Of a stretch of DNA of 64,000 nt, positions 33,782-41,760 are shown piece after piece. Numbering within the stretch: the first letter of the stretch is position 1; each line of letters begins with the position of its first letter. Source of the stretch: Streptosporangium becharense (lineage in GTDB: Bacteria > Actinomycetota > Actinomycetes > Streptosporangiales > Streptosporangiaceae); NCBI RefSeq assembly GCF_014204985.1, contig NZ_JACHMP010000001.1, forward strand, positions 310,001-374,000, written 5' to 3'. A model generated the notes under the pieces. It did no database searches. It worked only from the letters and a program-made list of their open reading frames with translations, and was not told the DNA's origin. Both the position numbers and the translations under genes were made by a program.

Positions 33782-34714
33782 CTACACCGAGGCGTCCCGG
33801 CTGCCATCAGGTTCAATGATCTTGTTCGCCACCCGGGCCGCCATCTCGCGCAGCCAGATGTGCGCCGCGTCCTGGCTGTGCACGGGATGCCACCACAGGG
33901 CCTCCTGGAGGGGCATGGCCTCGAAAGGGCAGGGCAGCACGCGGACCGGCGCGAGCCCGCGCAGCAGCCGGGCCAGGCGCCGCTGGATCAGGGCGACCCT
34001 GCCGGTTCCGGCCACCAGGTTGGGCAGCAGGTGGAAGTTCTGCACGGACACCTCCACCCGCGGTTCCAGGCCCAGCATGCTCAGCTGCCGGGTGACCGGC
34101 GCGTCGAACGTCCGCTGGTAGACCACCCAGGGCAGCCGGGCGAGGTCGTCCAGGGTGATGCGGTCGCCGATGCCGGGGTGGTCGGCGGCGACCAGGCAGA
34201 CCCACTCGTCGCGGTACAGCTCCACCGCGGGGAACCCGCTGATCACGCCGTGCGGCATCAGCACGCCGTCGACGCCGCTGAGCACCGTGCCGGTGGCCTC
34301 CACGATCCCGGGGTCCACGTGCCGGAAGTGCAGCCGGACGCCGGGCGCCTCGGCGTGCAGGATCCGGGCGAGTTCGGCGCCGAACACCGCGATCGCGTAG
34401 TCGGAGGCGAGCAGGACGAAGTCACGCTGCTCGGTGGCCGGGTGGAAGTCCGCCCGGCTGGTGAACAGCCGCTCCAGCATGGCGCAGGCGTTCGTCGCGG
34501 GCACCTGCAACGCGGTGCCCAGAGGAGTCAGCTCGTAGCGGTTGCCCTTCCTGACCAGCAGCTCGTCGGAGAAGTGGTGGCGGAGCCTGGCCAGTGCGGC
34601 GCTGGTCGCCGGCTGACTGAGCCCGATCCGCGCGCCGGCCCGGGTGACGTTGCGCTCCTCCAGCAGCGCTCGCAGGGCGACGACCAGGTTGAGGTCCAGG
34701 CTGGCGAGGTTCAC
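33782..34714 (-). CDS. LysR-family transcriptional regulator
   Basis: The 310-residue LysR protein has the HTH LDLNLVVALRALLEERNVTRAG and SQPATSAALARLRHHFSDELLVR, followed by the co-inducer domain (FVLLASDYAIAVFGAELAR, LGLEPRVEVSVQNFHLLPNLVAGT). It is a close paralogue of the LysR protein at 27323-28237. It is divergent from the six-gene aromatic operon starting at 34824, which it probably activates in response to a pathway intermediate. The GTG at 34714 is preferred by alignment with the paralogue; a GTG at 34726 is possible. Module copy C lies directly upstream. Confidence 0.9.
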   Translation of the reverse strand: MNLASLDLNLVVALRALLEERNVTRAGARIGLSQPATSAALARLRHHFSDELLVRKGNRYELTPLGTALQVPATNACAMLERLFTSRADFHPATEQRDFVLLASDYAIAVFGAELARILHAEAPGVRLHFRHVDPGIVEATGTVLSGVDGVLMPHGVISGFPAVELYRDEWVCLVAADHPGIGDRITLDDLARLPWVVYQRTFDAPVTRQLSMLGLEPRVEVSVQNFHLLPNLVAGTGRVALIQRRLARLLRGLAPVRVLPCPFEAMPLQEALWWHPVHSQDAAHIWLREMAARVANKIIEPDGSRDASV

Positions 34715-34729
34715 GCGTTCCCCCACGCT

Positions 34730-34778
34730 ATCTGTGCAGTGGATGATTTTAATCCGAGGAATCGATTTCCCAGATCCT
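34730..34778 (-). promoter_or_regulatory. Bipartite LysR promoter module, copy C
   Basis: Read on the minus strand, AGGATCTGGGAAATCGATTC (from 34778) matches copy A at 13 of 20 positions. It is followed at a 34-bp offset by ATCCA-N5-CAGAT (34744-34730), a weaker inverted repeat. The module sits between the divergent LysR gene and the aromatic operon. Confidence 0.5.
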
Positions 34779-34823
34779 CTCTGATGGCCCAGGGTTAGGG
34801 CCACCACACCGGGAGGAAACCTC

Positions 34824-35843
34824 GTGGAAACATATCCCCCCCTGGCCGGTCCGTTCGCGCTCGGCACCTTCTCCTCCGGGAACGGCCCCGCCTTTCCCGG
34901 CCTGGTCACCGGCGATCGCGTCCTGGACTTGCGCACCGTCCCCGCGCTCGGCGCGCCGCCGGACGACGGCGGGCTCACCACCCGCACGCTGCTGGAGCGC
35001 TGGGACGACGCGCTGCCGCTGCTGCACGCCGCCGGGGGGTCGGCGGACGGCCGGTGGCTGCCGTCGGCCGGCCTGCGGGTGCACGCCCCGGTCGAGCCCC
35101 GGCAGATCCTGCAGTCCGGCGCCAACTACCGCACCCACGTCATCGACCTGGCGGTGGCACACGAGCCCGAGGGCGGCCGCCCCGCCGAACAGGTGCGGGC
35201 CGAGGTCGCGGCGATGATGGACCGCCGCGCGGCCGAGGACCAGCCGTACGTGTTCGTCGGCCTGCCGTCGGCGGTCACCGGCCCCTACGACGACGTGGTG
35301 ATCCCGGCCTGGTGCGCCAAGCCGGACTGGGAGCTGGAGCTGGCGGCGGTGATCGGCCGTCCGGCCTTCCGTGTGCCGGTCGAGCGCGCAGCGGACCACG
35401 TCGCCGCCTACACCATCGCCAACGACCTCACGGCCCGCGAGCTGGTGTTCCGCCGTGACATGCCGGAGATCGGCACCGACTGGCTGCGGGCCAAGAACGC
35501 CCCGACGTTCACCCCGCTCGGCCCCTACCTGGTGCCGTCCGCCTTCGTCGCCGACCCCGGCGACCTGCAGGTGACGTTGAGGCTCAACGGCGAGATCATG
35601 CAGGACGAGTCCACCAAGGACATGATCTTCGACGTGGCGCGGCTGGTCTCCTACGTCTCGCAGACCGTGGAACTGCTCCCCGGCGATCTCGTGCTCACCG
35701 GCAGCCCGGCCGGCAACGGCATGCACTGGGGCCGGCTGCTGGAGCCGGGCGACGTGATGGAGGGGACGATCACCGGCCTGGGCCTCCAGCGCAACCGGTG
35801 CGTGGCCGAGTCCGCGCGGCCGGTCCCGCGGGGGGACGCGTGA
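34824..35843 (+). CDS. Fumarylacetoacetate hydrolase-family protein (first copy)
   Basis: The 339-residue protein has the FAH fold in residues 90-325: QSGANYRTHVIDLA, the metal-binding acidic residues in KPDWELELAAVIGRPA, YTIANDLTARELVFR, and the substrate-loop LTGSPAGNG. Family members hydrolyse C-C bonds in fumarylpyruvate or acetoacetate-type products, or act as isomerases and decarboxylases in meta-cleavage pathways. It is the first gene of the operon and overlaps the cyclase start by one base (TGATG). A second FAH protein ends the operon, so the two probably catalyse successive steps. The start follows GGGAGGAAACCTC. Confidence 0.88.
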   Translation: METYPPLAGPFALGTFSSGNGPAFPGLVTGDRVLDLRTVPALGAPPDDGGLTTRTLLERWDDALPLLHAAGGSADGRWLPSAGLRVHAPVEPRQILQSGANYRTHVIDLAVAHEPEGGRPAEQVRAEVAAMMDRRAAEDQPYVFVGLPSAVTGPYDDVVIPAWCAKPDWELELAAVIGRPAFRVPVERAADHVAAYTIANDLTARELVFRRDMPEIGTDWLRAKNAPTFTPLGPYLVPSAFVADPGDLQVTLRLNGEIMQDESTKDMIFDVARLVSYVSQTVELLPGDLVLTGSPAGNGMHWGRLLEPGDVMEGTITGLGLQRNRCVAESARPVPRGDA

Positions 35844-36802
35844 TGCCCGACCGCACCGACCCCGAGGGGGCCATCGCCGAGGCCGCCGCCCGCTGCTCCA
35901 ACTGGGGCCGCTGGGGGGACGACGACGTGCTGGGAACCGTCAACTTCATCGACGAGGCCAAGCGCCGCGAAGGCGCGGCACTCGTCCGGCACGGCGTGTC
36001 CTTCTCGCTCTCCCAGCGTTTCGACGCCGACGGGCCGCAGAAGGGCTGGCGCCGCCGCACCAACCCGGTGCACACCATGACCGACACCGGCCTGGACGCC
36101 GTCCACGGCGGCCAGGGGTTCCCGCACGGATTCGGCGGCGCGGACGACGTCATCGCCATGCCGCTGCAGTGCTCCACCCAGTGGGACGGCCTGGGCCACA
36201 TCTTCGACCACGGCAGGGCCTGGAACGGCCGCCCCGCCGACCAGGTCGTCACCTCCGCCGGCGACCTGGTCACCGGCATCGAACACCTGGCCGCGTCCGT
36301 CGCGGGCCGCGGCGTCCTGCTCGACGTCGGCCGCGTCGTCGGGGACGGCGGAGAACTGCCGGACGGCTTCGCCATCACCGAGGAGCACCTGACCGCCACC
36401 GCGCGAGCGCACGGCGTCACGGTCGGCCGCGGCGACATCGTGTGCGTGCGCACCGGGCAGCTCACCCGGGCCCGCCGCGACGGCTGGGGCGACTACGCCG
36501 GCGGCCCGGCCCCCGGCCTGTCCTTCACCACCGCCGGCTGGCTGCACCGCACCGAGATCGCCGCCGTCGCCACCGACACCTGGGGCTTCGAGGTGCGGCC
36601 CAACGAGTTCGACCACGCCTTCCAGCCGCTGCACCAGGTGGTCATCCCGCACATCGGCCTGCTCATCGGCGAGATGTGGGACCTGGACGCCCTCGCCGGG
36701 CACTGCGCCGCCGACGGCGTCCACGAGTTCTTCCTGACCGCCGCCCCGCTGCCCGTCACCGGCGCGGTCGGCTCCCCCGTCAACCCCATCGCCATCAAGT
36801 GA
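35843..36802 (+). CDS. Cyclase-family (kynurenine formamidase/isatin hydrolase-like) protein
   Basis: The 319-residue protein belongs to the putative cyclase family, whose characterised members hydrolyse amide or lactam bonds (kynurenine formamidase, isatin hydrolase). The N-terminus SNWGRWGDDDVLGTVNFID and the metal region MPLQCSTQWDGLGHIFD are typical of the longer actinomycete branch. In that region the usual HxGTHxD is changed to QxSTQxD, so the metal site differs from the formamidases. Other family segments are RGVLLDVGR, GDIVCVRTG and PHIGLLIGE. It is translationally coupled to the first FAH gene. Confidence 0.83.
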   Translation: MPDRTDPEGAIAEAAARCSNWGRWGDDDVLGTVNFIDEAKRREGAALVRHGVSFSLSQRFDADGPQKGWRRRTNPVHTMTDTGLDAVHGGQGFPHGFGGADDVIAMPLQCSTQWDGLGHIFDHGRAWNGRPADQVVTSAGDLVTGIEHLAASVAGRGVLLDVGRVVGDGGELPDGFAITEEHLTATARAHGVTVGRGDIVCVRTGQLTRARRDGWGDYAGGPAPGLSFTTAGWLHRTEIAAVATDTWGFEVRPNEFDHAFQPLHQVVIPHIGLLIGEMWDLDALAGHCAADGVHEFFLTAAPLPVTGAVGSPVNPIAIK

Positions 36803-36809
36803 GGCCGCC

Positions 36810-37937
36810 ATGGCAGCAGTAGGGAACGTCCTCATCGTCGGCGGCGGCACCGCCGGATCGGCCCTGGCGATCCTGCTCGCCCGCGGCGGCGTCGCCGTGG
36901 ACATCGCGGAGATCAAGCCGGAGCTCACCGCGCTCGGCTCGGGCATCACGCTGCAGGGCAACGCGCTGCGGGTGCTGCGCGACCTCGGCGTCTGGGACCG
37001 GGTCGGCGCCGCGGGCTTCGCCTTCGACTCCCTCGGGCTCCGCACCCCCGGCGGAGACCTCATCGCCGAGATCCCCGACGCCCGCACCGGCGGCCCCGAC
37101 CTGCCGGCGACGCTCGGCATGAACCGTCCCGAGCTGGCCGCGATCCTCGCCGACGCCGTACGCGACGCCGGGGCCCGGATCAGGCTCGGCCTGACCGTGA
37201 ACGCCCTCACCGACACCGGCGACGGCGTGCGGGCGGAGCTGTCCGACGGGACCTCCGGCACCTACGACCTGGTCGTCGGCGCCGACGGCATCCGCTCGAA
37301 GGTCCGCGGGATGATCGGCGTCGACGTCGCCCCCCGCCCGACCGGCATGGGCATCTGGCGCGTCCACACCCGCCGCCCCGAGCACGTCGAACGCACCGAC
37401 CTGATCTACGGCGGCCCGTGCTTCATCGCCGGATACTGCCCGACCGGCCCGCAGAGCATGTACGCCTACCTGGTGGAGAGGGCCCGGCCCCGCGAGTCGG
37501 TCGCCGACGCCGACAAACCCGCCCACATGCTGGCCCTCGCGCAGGGCTACGGCGGAACCTGGGACGAGATCCGCGCGGACATCACCGACCCGGGCCGGAT
37601 CAACTACACCTGGTTCGAGTCGCTGCTGGTGGACCGCCCCTGGAACCGCGGCCGCACCGTCCTGATCGGTGACGCCGCGCACGCCTGCCCGCCCACCCTG
37701 GCCCAGGGGGCCGCCCAGTGCCTGGAGGACGCCGCCGTCCTCGCCGAACTGCTGCTGGCCGCCGACCGGCTCGACCGGTCGCTGTTCGACGCCTTCACCG
37801 ACCGCCGGTACGAGCGGGTCAGGGCCGTGGTGGAGGCGTCCCTGCAACTGGCCGACTGGCAGCTGAACCCCGTACCGGGCGCCGACGTGCCCGGCCTGAT
37901 GGGCCGCACCGCCGCGATGGTGACGCAGCACCCATGA
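36810..37937 (+). CDS. FAD-dependent aromatic monooxygenase (salicylate hydroxylase-like)
   Basis: The 375-residue flavoprotein monooxygenase has the three family motifs: the ADP-binding LIVGGGTAGSALAILLARGG near residue 8, DLVVGADGIRSKVR with the DG motif near 155, and GDAAHACPPTLAQGA with the GD motif near 288. It should hydroxylate, or hydroxylate and decarboxylate, an aromatic acid ring using NAD(P)H and O2. The family includes salicylate hydroxylase and 3-hydroxybenzoate 6-hydroxylase. Its substrate here is unknown. It lies 7 bp after the cyclase gene; the ATG has a weak GAGG. Confidence 0.87.
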   Translation: MAAVGNVLIVGGGTAGSALAILLARGGVAVDIAEIKPELTALGSGITLQGNALRVLRDLGVWDRVGAAGFAFDSLGLRTPGGDLIAEIPDARTGGPDLPATLGMNRPELAAILADAVRDAGARIRLGLTVNALTDTGDGVRAELSDGTSGTYDLVVGADGIRSKVRGMIGVDVAPRPTGMGIWRVHTRRPEHVERTDLIYGGPCFIAGYCPTGPQSMYAYLVERARPRESVADADKPAHMLALAQGYGGTWDEIRADITDPGRINYTWFESLLVDRPWNRGRTVLIGDAAHACPPTLAQGAAQCLEDAAVLAELLLAADRLDRSLFDAFTDRRYERVRAVVEASLQLADWQLNPVPGADVPGLMGRTAAMVTQHP

Positions 37938-37951
37938 GAGACGGAACGCCC

Positions 37952-38983
37952 ATGAGCATCGCGCTCCCGAACGCCACACCCGCGGACGGCGCACCCGTAC
38001 GGACCGTCGACGTGCACGCGCACGTGATCCTGCCGCGGGTCGAGCAGGCCGTGGCCGGGCAGCCCGGACTGGACGCGCACCGGGAGCTGGACGCGCGCCG
38101 CAACGGGCCCGAGTCCCTGGCGGTCTCCGGCCGGATGGTCGGCGAGCGCGTCCCCCGGCTCACCCGGGTGCCGGCGCGGCTGGCCGACATGGACGCCGCC
38201 GGGGTGGACGTCCAGATCGTCAGCCCGTCGCCCTCGCACTACCACTACTGGGCCGGCGAGGAGCTCGCCGAGCAGGTCTGCCGGCTGGCGGGCGAGGGCG
38301 TGGCCGAGCACTGCGCGCAGGCCCCCGACCGGCTCCACGGCCTCGGCCTGGTCCCGCTCCAGCACCCCCCGCTGATGGTGAGGCTGCTGGACCACGCCCT
38401 CGGCCTGGGGCTCAAAGGTGTGGAGATCTCCTCGCACGCCCCCGGCCGGGAGCTGTCGGACCGGGCCTACGAGCCCTTCTGGGCCCACGCGGCCCGCACC
38501 GGCGCGGTGGTCTTCCTGCACCCGTTCGGGTGCACCCTGGACGAGCGGCTGGACCGCTTCTACCTGTCCAACATCGTCGGGCAACCGGCCGAGAACGCCG
38601 TCGCCCTCTCCCACCTGATCTTCTCCGGGGTGCTGGACCGCCACCCCGCGCTGAAGGTCCTGGCTGCGCACGGCGGCGGCTACCTGCCCACCTACCTGGG
38701 CCGGGCCGACCACGGCTGGCGGGTACGGCCCGAAGCGCGCGGCTGCGCCGAACCGCCCAGCGCCTACCTGCGACGCGTCTGGTTCGACTCCCTCGTCTAC
38801 GAGCCCGCCGCCCTGCGCGCTCTCGTCGAGGTCGCCGGGCCCTCCCGGGTGGTGCTCGGCTCCGACCATCCCTTCGACATGGGCGTCACCGACCCCGTGG
38901 ACCGGCTGCGCGCCGCCGGGCTCGATCCGGACGCCTTCGACGCGATCCGCGGACGCAACGCCGCCGCCCTCTTCGACCTGTAA
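37952..38983 (+). CDS. Amidohydrolase-family decarboxylase (ACMSD-like)
   Basis: The 343-residue metal-dependent protein belongs to the amidohydrolase_2 group that includes aminocarboxymuconate-semialdehyde decarboxylase (ACMSD) and gamma-resorcylate decarboxylase. Metal ligands are visible in VDVHAH near residue 22, VVFLHPFG, LAAHGGGYLP and the catalytic Asp of GSDHPFDMG. It probably removes a carboxyl group from a ring-opened semialdehyde or a hydroxybenzoate. The alternative start at 37934 overlaps the previous stop (ATGA); 37952 has a better upstream purine run. Either start keeps it in the operon. Confidence 0.87.
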   Translation: MSIALPNATPADGAPVRTVDVHAHVILPRVEQAVAGQPGLDAHRELDARRNGPESLAVSGRMVGERVPRLTRVPARLADMDAAGVDVQIVSPSPSHYHYWAGEELAEQVCRLAGEGVAEHCAQAPDRLHGLGLVPLQHPPLMVRLLDHALGLGLKGVEISSHAPGRELSDRAYEPFWAHAARTGAVVFLHPFGCTLDERLDRFYLSNIVGQPAENAVALSHLIFSGVLDRHPALKVLAAHGGGYLPTYLGRADHGWRVRPEARGCAEPPSAYLRRVWFDSLVYEPAALRALVEVAGPSRVVLGSDHPFDMGVTDPVDRLRAAGLDPDAFDAIRGRNAAALFDL

Positions 38984-38995
38984 GGAGCACCCGCC

Positions 38996-39934
38996 GTGCC
39001 CGACCGTCTCATCACCCACCTGCGCCACGTCGACCTGGCCGTGCCCGACCACGCCAGGCAACGGGAGTTCTACTCCGGCGTCTGGGGCCTGACCGAGGTC
39101 GCCTCCGACACCGGGATCTCGTTCCTGGCCGCCGAGGGCTCACCCGAGCAGTACGTCATCCGGTTGCGCCAGGCCGAGGAGAAGCGGCTCGACCTGGTCG
39201 CCTTCGGCGCGGCCACCCCCGCCGACGTCGACGCCCTGGCCGAGCGGCTGCGCGCGGCGCGGGTCCGGCTGATCTCCGAGCCGGGGAGGATCGACACCCC
39301 CGGCGGCGGGTACGGCTTCCGCTTCTTCGACCTCGACGGCCGCACCGTCGAGGTCTCCGCCGACGTCGCCGTCCGCGTCCACCGCAGGCTGGAGCCCAAG
39401 GAGTCGGTCCCGGTGCGGCTCTCCCACGTCGTGCTCAACTCCCCCGACATCGACGCCACCCGCACCTGGTACGAGACCCACCTGGGTTTCGCGCTGTCCG
39501 ACACCCTCGCCCACCCGCGGATGGGCCGGGTCATGCACTTCATGCGCTGCAACCCGCAGCACCACAGCGTGGCCATCGCCCGCGGCCCGCACGCCTCGCT
39601 GCACCACATCAGCTTCGAACTGCGCGGCCTGGACGAGTACATGTACGGCACCGGGCGGCTGCTGCGCTCCGGTACGCGGATGATCTGGGGTCCCGGCCGT
39701 CACCTCGCCGGGGACAACACCTTCGCCTACTTCCTCGACCCGCACGGCAACACCGTGGAGTACACCACCGAGCTGGAGGAACTGGACGAGGACACCTGGC
39801 ACCCGCACGTCCACGACTTCTCCCAGCCCGACGTCACCGACCAGTGGGGCACCGCCAACCCGATGAACGAACTGGTCGCCAAGGAGTCGTTCAACGACGT
39901 CGACCGCGGCGTGTTCGTCGCCCCGCCGGTCTGA
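38996..39934 (+). CDS. VOC-superfamily type I extradiol ring-cleavage dioxygenase
   Basis: The 312-residue protein has two vicinal-oxygen-chelate modules: an N-terminal structural one (HLRHVDLAVPDHARQREFY) and a C-terminal catalytic one. Iron ligands are probably His144 (LSHVVL), His203 or His204 (LHHISF) and Glu255 (DPHGNTVEY). The extradiol signature H-x-Y-x2-DP-x-GN-x2-E is complete at residues 236-255. It should open a catechol-type ring next to the hydroxyls. The GTG follows AAGGAG. Together with the monooxygenase, decarboxylase and two FAH proteins it supports a meta-cleavage pathway. Confidence 0.9.
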   Translation: MPDRLITHLRHVDLAVPDHARQREFYSGVWGLTEVASDTGISFLAAEGSPEQYVIRLRQAEEKRLDLVAFGAATPADVDALAERLRAARVRLISEPGRIDTPGGGYGFRFFDLDGRTVEVSADVAVRVHRRLEPKESVPVRLSHVVLNSPDIDATRTWYETHLGFALSDTLAHPRMGRVMHFMRCNPQHHSVAIARGPHASLHHISFELRGLDEYMYGTGRLLRSGTRMIWGPGRHLAGDNTFAYFLDPHGNTVEYTTELEELDEDTWHPHVHDFSQPDVTDQWGTANPMNELVAKESFNDVDRGVFVAPPV

Positions 39935-39956
39935 CCCCAGCCCTCCGGAGAGCATC

Positions 39957-40892
39957 ATGCGTCTGGCCACCTACCGGCACCGGAATCTGCGCCGCTGCGG
40001 CATCGTCGACGGCGACTCGGTCCTGCCCTTCCCGGAGGGGACCGAGCTCCTCGACGTCGTCCGCACCGGTTCCGTCCCGGCCACCGGAGCGGCCGTATCA
40101 CTGGCCGGGGTGCGGCTGCTCCCGCCGATCGAGCCGCCCTCGGTCCGCGACTTCGTCACCTTCGAGGAACACGTCGAGGGCGTCCGGCGCAGCGTGAGCG
40201 GCGCGGCGGGCGTCCCCGGCGCCTGGTACGACGCGCCGACCTTCTACTTCGCCAACCCCCACGCGATGATCGGCGCCCACGACGACGTCCCGGTACCGCC
40301 CGGCTCCAACGTCCTGGACTTCGAACTCGAGGTGGCCGCGGTCATCGGCCGCGAGGGCCGCGACCTCTCCCCCGGACAGGCCCGCGACCACATCTTCGGC
40401 TACACGATCTTCAACGACTGGTCGGCCCGCGACCTGCAGTCCAGGGAGATGCAGGTCGGCCTCGGCCCCTGCAAGGGCAAGGACTCCGCCACCACCCTCG
40501 GCCCGTGGCTGGTCACCGCCGACGAGCTGGAACCCTACCGCGACGCCGACGGCTTCCTGCGGCTCGCGCTGACCGCCGAGGTCAACGGAGTCGAGGTGGG
40601 CCGGGACCTGCTGTCCAACATGGGCTGGCCGTTCGAGGAACTGGTCGCCTACGCCTCCCGGGGCACCCGGGTGCTGCCCGGCGACGTGCTCGGCTCCGGC
40701 ACCTGCGGCAACGGCGGCTGCCTCGCCGAGCTGTGGGGCCTGCGCGGCCGCCAGGACCCGCCGCCGCTGAAGCCGGGCGACACCGTCACCCTCACCGTCG
40801 AGGGCGTCGGCACCGTCTCCAACACGGTCGTCCCCGGAGCCACGCCGGTACCGCTCCCGCCCGCCCGTACCCGGCCGCGCACCCGTCCCTGA
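39957..40892 (+). CDS. Fumarylacetoacetate hydrolase-family protein (second copy)
   Basis: The 311-residue FAH-fold protein has FVTFEEHVEG, FYFANPHAMIGAHDDV, the acidic metal site in NVLDFELEVAAVIGREG, FNDWSARDLQSREMQVGLGPCKGKD and GSGTCGNGGCLAELWG. That LGPCKGKD pattern is like ureidoglycolate lyase/fumarylpyruvate hydrolase-type enzymes. It is only distantly similar to the first FAH gene of the operon. It probably performs the last hydrolysis. It is 22 bp after the dioxygenase gene and is followed by a hairpin and tandem repeats that mark the end of the operon. Confidence 0.87.
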   Translation: MRLATYRHRNLRRCGIVDGDSVLPFPEGTELLDVVRTGSVPATGAAVSLAGVRLLPPIEPPSVRDFVTFEEHVEGVRRSVSGAAGVPGAWYDAPTFYFANPHAMIGAHDDVPVPPGSNVLDFELEVAAVIGREGRDLSPGQARDHIFGYTIFNDWSARDLQSREMQVGLGPCKGKDSATTLGPWLVTADELEPYRDADGFLRLALTAEVNGVEVGRDLLSNMGWPFEELVAYASRGTRVLPGDVLGSGTCGNGGCLAELWGLRGRQDPPPLKPGDTVTLTVEGVGTVSNTVVPGATPVPLPPARTRPRTRP

Positions 40893-40897
40893 CCCGG

Positions 40898-40927
40898 ACC
40901 CCGGGCCTCCGCCGGGGCCTCGGGGTT
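40898..40927 (+). terminator. Hairpin at the end of the aromatic operon
   Basis: ACCCCGGGCC pairs with GGCCTCGGGGT (one bulged T) around a short loop, starting a few bases after the stop of the second FAH gene. There is no T-tract. Confidence 0.45.
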
Positions 40928-41004
40928 CCGGCGGGGCCTCGGGGTTCCGGCGGGGCCTCAGGGCTACGGCAGGTCCTCGGGGTTCCGGCGGGGCCTCGGC
41001 GGGG
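40914..41004. repeat. 19-bp tandem repeat, about 4.8 copies
   Basis: The unit GGGGCCTCGGGGTTCCGGC repeats at 40914, 40933, 40952 and 40971, with a partial fifth from 40990. The first two copies are identical; the third and fourth have a few changes. It is non-coding, between the aromatic operon and the YnfA-like gene. Confidence 0.85.
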
Positions 41005-41114
41005 ACCTTCGCCCTTCGGAGACGCGGCCGTGAACGGGCGCCGGCGCGCCGTGGCCCCGGCCCGGTGGCGGCCCGGCGGCGACCCGGCCGGTGGCATGTG
41101 CTGCACTACCAGCC

Positions 41115-41447
41115 ATGACGATCGTCCGTTCGCTGGTGTTGTTCGCCCTGGCCGCCGTGTTCGAGATCGGCGGCGCCTGGCTGGTGTGGCAGGGCTGGCG
41201 CGAGCACCGCGGCCCGGCGTGGATCGCCGCCGGGATCCTCGCCCTGGCCGCCTACGGGTTCGCCGCCACCTTCCAGCCGGACGCGCACTTCGGCCGGATC
41301 CTGGCCGCCTACGGCGGGGTGTTCGTCGCCGGGTCCCTGGCGTGGGGAATCGTCGTGGACGGATTCCGCCCGGACCGCTGGGACGTGATCGGCGCCGTGA
41401 TCTGCCTGGCCGGGGTGGCGGTCATCATGTACGCCCCGCGCGGATAG
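41115..41447 (+). CDS. YnfA/UPF0060 family small membrane protein
   Basis: The 110-residue protein has four predicted helices and matches the YnfA family along its full length: [58 protein letters not shown], and [21 protein letters not shown]. The family resembles small multidrug resistance proteins and a role in export is suspected. The ATG at 41115 is preferred over an upstream in-frame start because family members begin just before helix 1. It is a single gene. Confidence 0.88.
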   Translation: MTIVRSLVLFALAAVFEIGGAWLVWQGWREHRGPAWIAAGILALAAYGFAATFQPDAHFGRILAAYGGVFVAGSLAWGIVVDGFRPDRWDVIGAVICLAGVAVIMYAPRG

Positions 41448-41760
41448 GCGACCGGGTGAGGGGGCGGGCCTGACGTCACGGCACAGGTCCGCACTGAATG
41501 ACTCTTGAACTAGTGAGACAGGCGAAATAACATCACCTATCGATAGGCGTTTAGTGATCAGCTTTCACGCCTGGTCCGGTGGCATTTCGATCGCCGGCGG
41601 GGCACCGGCTCATCACGACGAGCAGGACTTCACACGACGGCCATCCGACGCCGGCGACGGGTGGCCGGACCACCGCCCCCTGCCCGACGGCGAGGCCCGA
41701 GCCGGTACGGACCGGGGAATCCGAGAGCGACGACCCCATCGAAGAACGAAAAAGAGGCAC
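41448..41760 (+). promoter_or_regulatory. Promoter and operator of the decayed sugar-transport operon
   Basis: This 313-bp gap has TTGAAC (41505-41510), a 17-bp spacer and TAACAT (41528-41533). A perfect 12-bp palindrome, CCTATCGATAGG (41536-41547), sits at the expected transcription start. The arrangement fits a repressed sugar-operon promoter. It leads into the broken binding-protein gene and may now drive the beta-helix gene. Confidence 0.5.

Noticed and set aside
34715..35125. N-terminal extension of the second LysR gene
   Set aside because: It would overlap the first FAH gene, and the paralogous LysR begins at the equivalent of 34714.
37718..37951. Upstream extension of the amidohydrolase frame
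   Set aside because: It overlaps the monooxygenase gene and reads Arg/Pro-rich out-of-frame sequence; starts at 37934 or 37952 suffice.
40914..41004. CRISPR-like array
   Set aside because: Units are 19 bp with no spacers; it is a plain tandem repeat.
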